This document shows, in pieces, positions 1 through 8,469 of a DNA stretch of 61,605 nucleotides (position 1 is the first letter of the stretch; every line of letters starts with the position of its first letter). The translations under genes and the position numbers were made by a program. The stretch lies in contig CAKRKL010000001.1 in the NCBI GenBank assembly GCA_934358405.1, forward strand, positions 1 to 61,605, written 5' to 3'. The notes beneath the pieces are model-generated. The model did not search any database and was not told the DNA's origin. It worked only from the letters and a program-made list of their open reading frames with translations. This DNA is from an uncultured Blautia sp. (GTDB lineage Bacteria > Bacillota > Clostridia > Lachnospirales > Lachnospiraceae).

Positions 1-41
1 GGCTATTATACATGATTTTTCTTTAAAAATCAATGAAAAAA

Positions 42-65
42 GACCTCCCGGTATACCGGAAGGTC
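42..65 (-). terminator. Rho-independent terminator
   Basis: A near-palindrome (GACCT/AGGTC arms around CCGGTATACCGG) is followed on the minus strand by a run of six T. It would end minus-strand transcripts coming from ridA and the repeat element that lies between them. Confidence 0.75.
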
Positions 66-67
66 CT

Positions 68-244
68 GGTTAAAAGCCATAGTCAAGCGGATATTCGCAA
101 TCCGCTTCGCTACTTGCTCATAACCGAATAACTGCTTCGCAGTTTATCAGAAGGAGCTTGCACTCCTCCTGATACAAGCAAGTCCCCACCCACAGCTTAT
201 TACTCTTTGCAACCCCAGCAGGGGACTTACTTGATTCGGTTAAA
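68..244 (-). repeat. Structured intergenic repeat (copy 1)
   Basis: This non-coding stretch downstream of ridA is almost entirely built of inverted repeats. AACCGAAT at 123-130 pairs with ATTCGGTT at 234-241. Inside lie three hairpins: a 13-bp arm starting CAAGTAAGTCCCC (minus strand), a TATCAG/CTGATA hairpin, and AACTGC-GAA-GCAGTT. Next to it, on the minus strand, is the core GAGCAAGTAGC-GAA-GCGGATTGCGA. The same core occurs in the element at 16458-16657. GGTTAAA occurs at both edges (68-74, 238-244), which may be chance. Folding and core sharing are seen directly; an RNA or mobile-element role is inference. I do not recognise a named RNA family. Confidence 0.6.
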
Positions 245-263
245 TGCTGACCCTGTGCAGCCA

Positions 264-638
264 TCATTCAACTGCTGCAATTACCTCAACTTCACAGAGA
301 ACATTCTTCGGAAGTGTCTTAACTGCAACACAGGAACGTGCTGGCTTATTTACAAAATATTTTGCATATACTTCGTTAAACTTTGCAAAATCTCCCATAT
401 CAGCAAGGAAACAGGTTGTCTTAACAGCCTTCTCAAAGCTGCTTCCGGCTTCCTTTAACACTTCTTTAAGATTCTGCATAACCTGCTCAGCCTGAGCCTC
501 GATGGTATCTCCGCTGATTTCACCTGTTGCAGGATTAACCGGAATCTGTCCGGATGTAAATAATACTCCGTTTAAAATAATTGCCTGTGAGTACGGTCCG
601 ATCGCTGCAGGTGCCTTGTCTGTGTAAACAACTTTCAT
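264..638 (-). CDS. ridA: RidA family reactive enamine/imine deaminase
   Basis: This 124-residue protein matches the RidA (YjgF/YER057c/UK114) family in length and sequence. Members hydrolyse reactive 2-aminoacrylate and related enamines/imines released by PLP enzymes, protecting those enzymes in the cytoplasm. Visible family hallmarks are the N-terminal AIGPYSQAI segment, the SGQIPVNP strand, the Arg in PARSCVAV that binds the substrate carboxylate, and the C-terminal EVEVIA strand. AGGAG lies 9 bases before the ATG. It is a single gene with its own promoter at 677-705. Nothing is unusual in the protein. The family assignment is firm; the exact substrate is not shown by sequence. Confidence 0.95.
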   Translation of the reverse strand: MKVVYTDKAPAAIGPYSQAIILNGVLFTSGQIPVNPATGEISGDTIEAQAEQVMQNLKEVLKEAGSSFEKAVKTTCFLADMGDFAKFNEVYAKYFVNKPARSCVAVKTLPKNVLCEVEVIAAVE

Positions 639-676
639 AGTAAAAATCTCCTTTCTAGCTCCTTTTTGTTACATTT

Positions 677-705
677 ATGCTATCGCAAAAATTTGTTAGT
701 GTCAA
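677..705 (-). promoter_or_regulatory. Promoter of ridA
   Basis: On the minus strand TTGACA (700-705) is separated by 17 bases from TAGCAT (677-682), followed by the ridA Shine-Dalgarno. This is a sigma-A-type promoter, inferred from sequence only. Confidence 0.75.
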
Positions 706-727
706 GCAATTTTTTTGTTTTTTAATT

Positions 728-2206
728 TCACCAGTTCAGATAGTAATACGCAAGTGCTGATATTTTGCAAATATTAGAAACTGCCGTTTCCTCCAGGCCT
801 CCATTCTCTGACATCACGCACAGTATATAATCGGTCCTTTTTCCATATACAATGGCAATATCATGCTGGTTACTGTCATTTTCCCCGGTTTTATTGGCAA
901 CCGTAACAGAATCGTCAAGTCCCGCCGGAATCTTGTTTTTTGTATCCTGCATAAGAAGAAAAGACTGCATCTGGCGGGAGGCCTCCTCACTTACACACTC
1001 TCCCTTATAAATACTTTCCAGTAATTTTCCGCAATCCTCCACTGATGTGGTATTACTGCCTCCAATTCCCTCAGGCTTTGAATCGGATGGTGCAAGAGTA
1101 TGCAGTACAGAGGTCTCTTTATATCCCTGTTCCCTGAGATATCTGTTTATTTTCCTGGCTCCTGCATTAAACTGCATGGAAGCTGTCTGCAGTCTTACCA
1201 CCTCATTAAAAGATTCATTGTCACTAAAGGTTACCATATTTTCCATAAGTCCATATAATTTATTCAGGACTTTATCGCTAAGAGGATCTGCTTTCAGAAG
1301 ATTCCCCTCCTGTTCCCGGAGACTGTCCATATTTTCATAGCTTGCAGCCATAGCAAATGCCTTAATAAGGCTTGCAGATGTCATTGAGCGATTATGAATA
1401 GAAAACTGCTCTCCGTTTCCAAGATCCTTTACAAAAACGCTCCACACTCCCTCATAACCGGTCAAAAGCTCTTCCAGTTTCTTTTTCAGATTTTGTGTCC
1501 CAGGCTCAGTCAGTTCAGTTACTCTTCCGTCTGCTTCCACGGTCAGATTCTGAACTTTAGCTTCCCCGGCAGCCAGAGCGCCGCTTTGCGGATCAAAATA
1601 ATAGTATCCATGAAAGCTTCTGTCTTTGCACTCCATCTGAGAAACGTAATGAATTCCTCCTTCCAACGCCAGTCTCCCATTTTCGGTAATATAATAATAT
1701 CCGTTAAGCTTTTGTTGTGCTGTTTCCTCTTCCAGATAGCAAATTCGTCCTGTACCGGAAAGCTTGCCCAGATTATTTACCAGATATATTCCAGGCTCCC
1801 ACCCCTTCTTCGTATTTCCATTATCATCCACAGGCAATACTTCCTGAGAAATGTTTACCAGATAATCGTCTGCCGCCTTAAATTTGCCGGTTTCATCGTG
1901 ATAATAATAACCGTTAAATACTGTTTTTCCTATTTTAAAATGATCAAAATAATGGATTGCAGGGCAGGCATCCAAAGAACCGTCTTCATTCTGACAGTAA
2001 AAGCCCTCTGCCTTTTTCATATATTTTCCGTTGCTTCCCGGAATCTGCAAAACCAGTTCTTCCTCCATCAGACTCTCCTGCTCCTGCGCATAAGCTGCTG
2101 AAAAAAGCACATCTGACAGCAGGCCTTTTCCCTGACCAAAGGATATGCCTGCAATTTCCAGAATCACAGCCATCAGAATGATCTGCAAATGCTTCACTTT
2201 CTTCAT
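728..2206 (-). CDS. Secreted serine hydrolase, class A beta-lactamase fold, with wall-binding-like repeats
   Basis: The protein has 492 residues. An N-terminal signal peptide ends near AYA40|QE. Three aromatic repeats beginning GYYY (residues 99, 169, 200) resemble choline/glucan-binding repeats. The C-terminal half (from about 240) has the penicillin-recognising motifs: SLIK at 279-282 (nucleophile Ser279), SDN at 328-330 and KTG at 439-441. I see no ExxLN omega-loop motif carrying the deacylating glutamate of true class A beta-lactamases, so this is more likely a wall-associated serine hydrolase or D,D-peptidase-like enzyme than a resistance enzyme. AAGGAG precedes the ATG. It lies 37 bases after the helicase and may share its transcript. 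Fold assignment is firm; activity is inference. Confidence 0.8.
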   Translation of the reverse strand: MKKVKHLQIILMAVILEIAGISFGQGKGLLSDVLFSAAYAQEQESLMEEELVLQIPGSNGKYMKKAEGFYCQNEDGSLDACPAIHYFDHFKIGKTVFNGYYYHDETGKFKAADDYLVNISQEVLPVDDNGNTKKGWEPGIYLVNNLGKLSGTGRICYLEEETAQQKLNGYYYITENGRLALEGGIHYVSQMECKDRSFHGYYYFDPQSGALAAGEAKVQNLTVEADGRVTELTEPGTQNLKKKLEELLTGYEGVWSVFVKDLGNGEQFSIHNRSMTSASLIKAFAMAASYENMDSLREQEGNLLKADPLSDKVLNKLYGLMENMVTFSDNESFNEVVRLQTASMQFNAGARKINRYLREQGYKETSVLHTLAPSDSKPEGIGGSNTTSVEDCGKLLESIYKGECVSEEASRQMQSFLLMQDTKNKIPAGLDDSVTVANKTGENDSNQHDIAIVYGKRTDYILCVMSENGGLEETAVSNICKISALAYYYLNW

Positions 2207-2218
2207 AATGTTCTCCTT

Positions 2219-2255
2219 TTTATTTTGACATACAACTGTTTCTTTATTTTGACAT
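2219..2255. repeat. 13-bp direct repeat across a stop codon
   Basis: TTTATTTTGACAT occurs at 2219-2231 and again at 2243-2255. On the minus strand the second copy contains the last codons and stop of the helicase, so the gene end is duplicated in the 3' spacer. Confidence 0.7.
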
Positions 2256-4595
2256 TTCCCAGAAGGCTTTCACCTGCTCCTCTACACTAGATAAGGTACA
2301 GGTTTTGCGGTCGCTCCACTCTATTGGAAAAAGACTGCTGTATTCTCTTTGGCGAAAGCGCTCATCCAGAAGCAGGATCACTCCTCTATCTTCCTTTGTC
2401 CGAATTACTCTGCCGGCAGCCTGAAGCACCTTGTTCATTCCGGGATAGCGATACGCATAATCAAATCCGTTCTCTCCCTTTTCTCCATAGAAGCTCCGAA
2501 GAATTTCTCTCTCATTTCCAATCTGCGGCAATCCGGTTCCAACCATAATGGCTCCGATCAGCTTCTCCCCTATTAGATCGATCCCTTCTGAAAAAATACC
2601 TCCCATAATGCAAAAAGCTACCAGGGATCCCTGACTATGTTCAAATTCTTTCAAAAACTCTTCCCGCTCTCTTTCACTCATGGAATTATTCTGGCAAATG
2701 CAGCGTACCCAGCTTACTGAAAATTCTCCGTCAAATATTTCGTAAACCTCCTTCAGCATTTTGTAAGAGGGAAAAAACACCATATAATTTCCTTTTTTCT
2801 GCCATACTGTCTTTGCAATATATTCTGCAATCCTATGGTATTCTTCATAGCTGCGGCGTGTATACAAGGTACTCACATCGCAGGCATTCAAAATGCAGCG
2901 CTTTTTCTGAGAAAATGGAGATTCCACATAAATCCCATAATCTTCCTCTCTGCAGCTTAAAAGCTTTCTGTAATAGCTCATTGGAAGAAGGGTTGCGGAA
3001 AAAAATACTGTGCTGCGGCCTTTTTTTAAATATTCTCCAAGATTTGCTGCCGGGTTTACGCAAAACAGCTTTAATCGAAATCTTCCGTCCTCCCCATTTT
3101 CCACATAGATCACATAATTCTCGTCTACCAGCTCTGCAATATTTAAAAAATTCCGCAGATCAAAATAAAACTGCTTCACCTCGTCTTCCAGCTCCACATC
3201 CTTATGTTCCTCCAGGAAAGTATCAAATTCCCCCTGTATTTTCAAAGCCTCCATAGTAATCGCCCCTGTTCCGGGAAGAACCTTATAATTTTCACATTCT
3301 TTTTGCAGCTCCTTCAGCTGTCTGTTTAGCTTTCCAAGAGACCGGTACAGCTTTGGTGCCTTATCCTTCATGTTCTGACGCACCAGCACCACATCCTCTT
3401 TACAGATTGCAGCACTATACATTTCCCGTCCTCTTTCAACCAGATTGTGGGCTTCATCAATAAGAAAAATATAATCTCCCCCTGCGCCTTCTCCGAAAAA
3501 CCGCTTCAAATGTACAGTTGGATCAAACACATAATTGTAATCACAAATTACTGCATCTGCCCACACAGCCAGATCCAGACACATTTCAAAAGGGCACACC
3601 TGCCATTTTTGTGCCTGCTCCCAGATAGCCTGCCTGTCATAAGTATGACCAGAGGTCCAAAGCTCATAAACAGCATCATTTACACGGTCAAAATGCCCCT
3701 TTGCATAAGGACAGTAAACAGGATCACATTTTGTCTCCTCCATAAAGCAGAGCTTATCCTTGGCAGTAATGGTTACCACCTTGTATTTCATGCCTTTTTC
3801 CTGCAAAACGGCAAATGCCTCTTCTGCTACAGTTCTGGTAATTGTCTTGGCTGTAAGATAAAAGAGTGTCTCACCTTTTCCCTCACCTACTGCACGGACA
3901 GCCGGGAAAATTGTGGACATTGTTTTTCCCACACCTGTAGGTGCCTGAATAAATATCTGTTTTTTGCTGCAAATGGAATGGTAAACACTTCCCACCATTT
4001 TTCGCTGTCCATCCCGGTATTGAAACGGAAACTCCAGGCTGGAAAGAGAGAGATTTCGCTCTTTCTTCCATTTCAGACTGTAGCTTAACCATTTATGATA
4101 TTTTGCCAAAAGCTCTTCATACCATTCTTTCAGTTCTTCAATGGAAATACATTCGCAAAACCTTTTGACCGCCTCTGTATCCAGATTAACATATGTCATC
4201 TGGATTCCAACAACGGATAGTTTCTCCTGCGTTGCCACAATATAGCCGTAACACATTGCCTGCGCCTTATGAAGAGCTATTGGCTGTTCTAGCTTTTCCA
4301 CCTTCCCATAGATTCCCTTGATCTCATCGATCCAGGTAATCTCCTCTTCTGTAAAAATTCCATCTGCCCTTCCTTCTACCTGAATAGACAAATCCTCATA
4401 GCAGCTCATTTGTTTCAGGGAAACCTCCGCGCGATAGTCTCCTCCCATCTGTTTCTGAAGCTTGCGATGAAGCCTGCTGCCTTTATGCATAGCTTCTTTG
4501 TCCATAGTTCCCCTTCGGCTGTCAAGGTCACCGCTTCGCAATATAAATTCTACAAGATTTCTCACTGATATTCGTATTACAGGCTTATCCATCAC
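2244..4595 (-). CDS. PD-(D/E)XK nuclease domain fused to XPD/DinG-type helicase
   Basis: The 783-residue protein joins two enzymatic parts. Residues about 1-150 carry a RecB/Cas4-like nuclease signature (EGRADGI with Asp78, then DEIKG with Glu91 and Lys93). From about 190 it is a superfamily 2 Rad3/XPD/DinG helicase: Walker A APTGVGKT (218-225), DEAH (380-383), and a C-terminal QAAGRVIRT motif VI. Between Walker A and DEAH the cysteines at 283, 290, 295 and 334/339 are placed as in the XPD iron-sulfur domain. This suggests a 5'-3' DNA helicase-nuclease for repair or recombination intermediates. The fused architecture is known in Firmicutes; its substrate is not shown here. Confidence 0.9.
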   Translation of the reverse strand: MMDKPVIRISVRNLVEFILRSGDLDSRRGTMDKEAMHKGSRLHRKLQKQMGGDYRAEVSLKQMSCYEDLSIQVEGRADGIFTEEEITWIDEIKGIYGKVEKLEQPIALHKAQAMCYGYIVATQEKLSVVGIQMTYVNLDTEAVKRFCECISIEELKEWYEELLAKYHKWLSYSLKWKKERNLSLSSLEFPFQYRDGQRKMVGSVYHSICSKKQIFIQAPTGVGKTMSTIFPAVRAVGEGKGETLFYLTAKTITRTVAEEAFAVLQEKGMKYKVVTITAKDKLCFMEETKCDPVYCPYAKGHFDRVNDAVYELWTSGHTYDRQAIWEQAQKWQVCPFEMCLDLAVWADAVICDYNYVFDPTVHLKRFFGEGAGGDYIFLIDEAHNLVERGREMYSAAICKEDVVLVRQNMKDKAPKLYRSLGKLNRQLKELQKECENYKVLPGTGAITMEALKIQGEFDTFLEEHKDVELEDEVKQFYFDLRNFLNIAELVDENYVIYVENGEDGRFRLKLFCVNPAANLGEYLKKGRSTVFFSATLLPMSYYRKLLSCREEDYGIYVESPFSQKKRCILNACDVSTLYTRRSYEEYHRIAEYIAKTVWQKKGNYMVFFPSYKMLKEVYEIFDGEFSVSWVRCICQNNSMSEREREEFLKEFEHSQGSLVAFCIMGGIFSEGIDLIGEKLIGAIMVGTGLPQIGNEREILRSFYGEKGENGFDYAYRYPGMNKVLQAAGRVIRTKEDRGVILLLDERFRQREYSSLFPIEWSDRKTCTLSSVEEQVKAFWEMSK

Positions 4596-4661
4596 ATGCT
4601 CCTGTCTCTTTTTTAATTCTGCTTTTAATACATACTATCATAGCACACATAATGCCAAAAA

Positions 4662-4707
4662 AGGAGCCATAAGTCAAAAGTCTGTACACTTCTGACCTGC
4701 AGCTCCT
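4662..4707 (-). terminator. Terminator of the aspartokinase gene
   Basis: AGGAGC (4662-4667) pairs with GCTCCT (4702-4707), with an inner GTCA/TGAC stem; on the minus strand six T follow. Confidence 0.75.
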
Positions 4708-4737
4708 GTTTTCATAGTTATATTATTCCATTACTTC

Positions 4738-6057
4738 TTATATCTGTGTCATAACAAAGATATCATAGATTGCCTTTACAGCATTCTCAAAATCGCGATT
4801 CGCCACACCAATGATAATATTCAGCTCACTGGATCCCTGATCGATCATCTTTACATTTACATTAGCATGCGCCAGTGCAGAGAAGATTCTTCCGGCTGTA
4901 CCTCTTGTAGACTTCATGCCACGGCCGACTACTGCGATCAGTGCAAGATCTGATTCCATTTCCACAAAATCCGGCTGAACCTGACGATGGATTCCTGCAA
5001 TTACCTGCTGTTCTTTTTCTTCAAATTCATCCTGATGAACATAAACAGTCATAGTATCAATTCCGGATGGAACATGCTCAAAGCTGATTCCCTGATCCTC
5101 AAATACCTGAAGTACTTTTCTCCCAAATCCAATTTCACTGTTCATCATTGATTTCTCAATATTGATAGAGCAGAAGCCTTTCTTGCCTGCAATACCTGTA
5201 ATAGTATATTTCGGTTTACGACAAGTGCTCTCTACAATAAAAGTACCTTTATCCTCTGGACGGTTTGTATTACGGATATTGATAGGAATTCCTTCTTTTC
5301 TTACCGGGAAGATAGCATCCTCATGAAGAACAGTAGCTCCCATATAGGAAAGCTCTCGAAGCTCACGATATGTGATGGTCTCAATCACAGCCGGATTCTT
5401 AACGATTCTCGGATCTGTTACAAGAAATCCGGATACATCGGTCCAGTTCTCATACATATCTGCCTTAATTGCCTTGGCAACCAAAGAGCCTGTCACATCA
5501 GAGCCGCCTCTTGAGAAAGTGGCAACTGTTCCATCCTCTTTCGCACCGTAAAATCCAGGCACTACAGCATTCTCGCATTTAGAAAGTCTCTTGTTAAGAA
5601 GCTTGTCTGTTTTTTCTGAATCAAGATTACCATTCTTGTCAAAGCGGATCACATCTGCAGCATCTACAAATTCATAGCCAAGATATGCTGCCATTACCTT
5701 ACTGTTCAGATACTCACCTCTGGATGCTGCATAGTCTCGGCCAATCTGCCCTTTAAAATTCTCTTTAATTACCTGAAAATCCTCTTCCAGGGAAAAGTTA
5801 AGAGACAGCCCCTTGATGATTTCATTGTAACGTGATTTGATTTCTTCCAAAATTTTCTCGAAATCCTCATCCTTTGCCGCTGCATCATAGCATTTATACA
5901 GAAGGTCTGTTACCTTCGTATCACCGTCGAATCGCTTACCAGGTGCAGACGGAACAACAAATCGTCTGCTTTCTTCACTTCTGATAATATCTCCGACTTT
6001 TTCAAACTGCTCCGCATTTGCAAGGGAGCTTCCACCAAACTTTACTACTTTTTTCAT
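4738..6057 (-). CDS. Aspartokinase
   Basis: This 439-residue enzyme phosphorylates L-aspartate, the first step toward lysine, threonine, methionine and diaminopimelate. The kinase domain starts with KFGGSSLA (residues 6-13) and contains a Clostridia-type VVPSAPGKR loop. Two ACT-type regulatory modules fill the last third, the second around STRGTAGRIFSAL, so feedback inhibition by an end-product amino acid is expected. The frame is open 20 codons further upstream, but GAGGAG sits correctly before the ATG at 6057 and the KKVVKFGG start is the family start. No lysine riboswitch fits in the 120-base gap to trmO. It appears monocistronic. Confidence 0.93.
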   Translation of the reverse strand: MKKVVKFGGSSLANAEQFEKVGDIIRSEESRRFVVPSAPGKRFDGDTKVTDLLYKCYDAAAKDEDFEKILEEIKSRYNEIIKGLSLNFSLEEDFQVIKENFKGQIGRDYAASRGEYLNSKVMAAYLGYEFVDAADVIRFDKNGNLDSEKTDKLLNKRLSKCENAVVPGFYGAKEDGTVATFSRGGSDVTGSLVAKAIKADMYENWTDVSGFLVTDPRIVKNPAVIETITYRELRELSYMGATVLHEDAIFPVRKEGIPINIRNTNRPEDKGTFIVESTCRKPKYTITGIAGKKGFCSINIEKSMMNSEIGFGRKVLQVFEDQGISFEHVPSGIDTMTVYVHQDEFEEKEQQVIAGIHRQVQPDFVEMESDLALIAVVGRGMKSTRGTAGRIFSALAHANVNVKMIDQGSSELNIIIGVANRDFENAVKAIYDIFVMTQI

Positions 6058-6135
6058 AATCCTTGTGCTCCTCGAAAACTTTTTTTCCATTTTATGAGAA
6101 AATCCGATTTTTTGCAAGGTTTTTTTTAAATTTTT

Positions 6136-6169
6136 AATACCAGAGCATTTTTGAAAGGGCTCTGGTATT
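6136..6169 (-). terminator. Terminator of trmO
   Basis: AATACCAGAGC and GCTCTGGTATT form a perfect 11-bp stem; an A/T-rich tract follows on the minus strand. Confidence 0.7.
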
Positions 6170-6177
6170 ACATAATA

Positions 6178-6858
6178 CTATTTTATAGTGTTTTTAACAT
6201 CAATTACCTGTAAAAGCTCTCTATCCACTTTAAACCGGATGTCCTGATTGCCAAAAGACATCCCATATATACGTTCAGGATCCTTCTGATAGCCTGGTCT
6301 TGGATCATTTGCGAGAACTGCCAGTAGAGCTTCCTTCTTTTCCTCCGGAATTTGCTGCAGAAGTTCAGCCGGAAAATCCACCTTCAGCTTATGATCCTGG
6401 ATCTGGTCTGTAAAACCGCCCGATGCTTTTGGGTGACTGTCCACATAGGCCAGATAAGGCTTAATATCATAAATGGGGGTCCCATCCATCAGATCTGCAC
6501 CGGAAACATGGAGAATTGGTCCCTGGCTGGTAAATTCCACTCCCTCCAGCTTCACGCAGGAAAGCCCAATGGGATTAGGACGAAAGGGGGATCTTGTAGC
6601 AAAAACACCCTTTCGGATATTTCCGCCAAGTCTTGGAGGTCTCACTGTAGGAGACCAGTTTTTTCTTACTGCCTGGGAAAATTCCCAGATCAGCCAGATG
6701 TTGGTATACTCCTCAATTCCTCTGAATGCCTCCGCGACCTGATATTCCGGCTCAAATACAATGTCTGCTTTCAGTTCTTCGATTCTGCCGCTCTGATGAG
6801 GAATCCCGAATTTTGTAGGAAAATCACTTTTTATATGTGCGATTACTTTCATTTCCAT
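6178..6858 (-). CDS. trmO: tRNA (N6-threonylcarbamoyladenosine37-N6)-methyltransferase TrmO
   Basis: The protein (226 residues) belongs to the TrmO/TsaA/UPF0066 family, which methylates t6A37 in threonine tRNAs with SAM. The family signature ATRSPFRPNPIGLS is at residues 87-100, in a beta-barrel of about 150 residues, followed by a C-terminal extension (DPRPGYQKDPERIYG) typical of the bacterial enzyme. Either Met1 or Met3 could start translation; the GGGA upstream fits Met1. Its own terminator follows at 6136-6169. The family call is firm. Confidence 0.92.
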   Translation of the reverse strand: MEMKVIAHIKSDFPTKFGIPHQSGRIEELKADIVFEPEYQVAEAFRGIEEYTNIWLIWEFSQAVRKNWSPTVRPPRLGGNIRKGVFATRSPFRPNPIGLSCVKLEGVEFTSQGPILHVSGADLMDGTPIYDIKPYLAYVDSHPKASGGFTDQIQDHKLKVDFPAELLQQIPEEKKEALLAVLANDPRPGYQKDPERIYGMSFGNQDIRFKVDRELLQVIDVKNTIK

Positions 6859-6922
6859 ATTTTTATTTCCCGTTCTGCTCTTTACTGCAAAAATTTTCTT
6901 TCAAATGTGTTCCATAAATCTG

Positions 6923-7261
6923 TCACTTATGTCCACTGCTTTTCTCCTCTTCCTTGATTTCCCAATGAAGAAGGAAGGTAAGCGCTGCACGCAGGGCAAT
7001 GATACCTGCTACAATGCCGATTTCCTTCCATTCGCGCACAACAACAGTACGCAGGATCTCACTTCCCATTTTAAATTCCAGTCCCATTGCAAGACCTCTT
7101 GCAAGGTACACCCCGGTATCACTCTCATGCCGCAGCCACTTGAGAAACCCGGTAATGCCGCTCCAGATAATGATTGCCACGCCAATAAATTCAAATATCA
7201 CAATAGCGAAGCCTGCGATGTTTTCAAGAATCCATTCCAAGATTCCAGTTATGGTTGTCAT
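6923..7261 (-). CDS. DUF1622 family membrane protein
   Basis: This 112-residue protein has two or three hydrophobic helices (about 12-40 and 80-98) separated by a polar loop containing RLARGLAMGLEFKMGSEIL-like sequence (residues about 52-70). That arrangement is typical of the DUF1622 family. The function of the family is unknown. It sits between the RNA methyltransferase and trmO, with GAGG before the ATG. No operon partner is obvious. Confidence 0.8.
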   Translation of the reverse strand: MTTITGILEWILENIAGFAIVIFEFIGVAIIIWSGITGFLKWLRHESDTGVYLARGLAMGLEFKMGSEILRTVVVREWKEIGIVAGIIALRAALTFLLHWEIKEEEKSSGHK

Positions 7262-7299
7262 GATAAGCTGCCTCTTTTCTGCCTTATATAAAATCGGCT

Positions 7300-8460
7300 T
7301 TATTTTTTCTCAAGCCATGTCACTACTTCTGCATGGTCTGTAAAGCAAAACATTTCTACAGGCTGAATTTCTTTTACTGCATAATTTTTTTTGCTAAGAA
7401 AAAGAAGATCCCTCGCCAGTGTTTCCGGGTTGCAGGAAATATACACGATTTTCTTTGGAGCCAGTCGGATCAAAGAATTCAGGAATTTCTCACTGCTGCC
7501 TGACCGAGGCGGATCCATAAAGACCACATCTGCCTTCTCACCAGCTGCCGCCATAGCTTCCATAAACTCCCCGGCATCTCCCTGGCGGAAAGAAATATTT
7601 GATACTTTATTTTCTCTGGCATTGATTCTTGCGTCGCGAACAGCATCCTTATTTAATTCCACACCTATCACTTCCCTGGCTTTGTCAGCTGCGATCATGC
7701 CTATGGTTCCGATTCCACAGTAAGCATCAATCACCCTTTCCTGACCGGTAAGTCCTGCAAATTCCACAGCTTTTCCATAAAGGATTTCTGTCTGTACAGG
7801 ATTTACCTGATAAAAGGATTTTGGTGAAATGCGGAAGGATTTTTTGCACAGTGTATCCCTGATAAAGCCTTTTCCGTAAAGCACGATTTCACGCTCTCCA
7901 AGGATCATACTGGTATTTTTATCATTAATATTTAATACAACTGTACTGATTTCAGGATGCACTTTGCGAAGCGCTTTTACAAAATTATTCTTAGATGGCA
8001 AAATAGGAGATGCCACAACCAGAACCACCATCACCTCATTACTGGTAAAACCTCTGCGCACAAGTACATGGCGAAGCAATCCGTATCCGGTGTCCTCGTC
8101 ATAGGTCTTTATCTTGAAGGATTTCAGCATTCCCCTGATAGTACGGATGATTTCCTGGCTTTTCTCATCTTCAATGAGGCACTGGTCAACAGGTACTACT
8201 CTGTGGGAATTAGCCTCATAAATTCCGGAAATGATATTACCTTTTTTGTCCCTGTCAAATACTGCATGCACCTTGTTTCTGTAAAAATAGGGATTCTTCA
8301 TACCAATAATTGGCTTCACATTTCCGAATTTCTTCAAAAGTCCCTGTATCTGGTTCTGCTTTTTCTTTAGCTGCGCAGGATATGGAACACCCTGATATTG
8401 ACAGCCTCCACATTTCTTTGCATACAGGCAGGTTTTCTGTGTATTTCTCTTTTCCTCCAT
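7300..8460 (-). CDS. 23S rRNA (uracil-5-)-methyltransferase, RlmD/RumA family
   Basis: The 386-residue enzyme is a TrmA/RlmD-class SAM-dependent m5U methyltransferase. The N-terminal CLYAKKCGGCQ supplies three ligands of the [4Fe-4S] cluster seen in RlmD-type enzymes (Cys11, Cys17, Cys20). The Rossmann motif AYCGIGTIGM binds SAM, MDPPRSG is motif IV, and ISCNPETLARDL holds the catalytic cysteine. The N-terminal TRAM domain of E. coli RlmD is missing, as in many short Firmicute homologues. The start lies 9 bases after the alarmone synthetase gene, so both are probably cotranscribed. Which uracil it modifies cannot be told from sequence. Confidence 0.88.
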   Translation of the reverse strand: MEEKRNTQKTCLYAKKCGGCQYQGVPYPAQLKKKQNQIQGLLKKFGNVKPIIGMKNPYFYRNKVHAVFDRDKKGNIISGIYEANSHRVVPVDQCLIEDEKSQEIIRTIRGMLKSFKIKTYDEDTGYGLLRHVLVRRGFTSNEVMVVLVVASPILPSKNNFVKALRKVHPEISTVVLNINDKNTSMILGEREIVLYGKGFIRDTLCKKSFRISPKSFYQVNPVQTEILYGKAVEFAGLTGQERVIDAYCGIGTIGMIAADKAREVIGVELNKDAVRDARINARENKVSNISFRQGDAGEFMEAMAAAGEKADVVFMDPPRSGSSEKFLNSLIRLAPKKIVYISCNPETLARDLLFLSKKNYAVKEIQPVEMFCFTDHAEVVTWLEKK

Positions 8461-8469
8461 AGGTACTCC

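Noticed and set aside
68..244. Seven-base GGTTAAA direct repeat as target-site duplication of copy 1
   Set aside because: Seven bases can recur by chance and the right copy overlaps the outer stem; unlike copy 2 the boundaries are not convincing.
6058..6177. Lysine riboswitch ahead of aspartokinase
   Set aside because: The gap is only about 120 bases, holds the trmO terminator, and has no room or motif for the aptamer.
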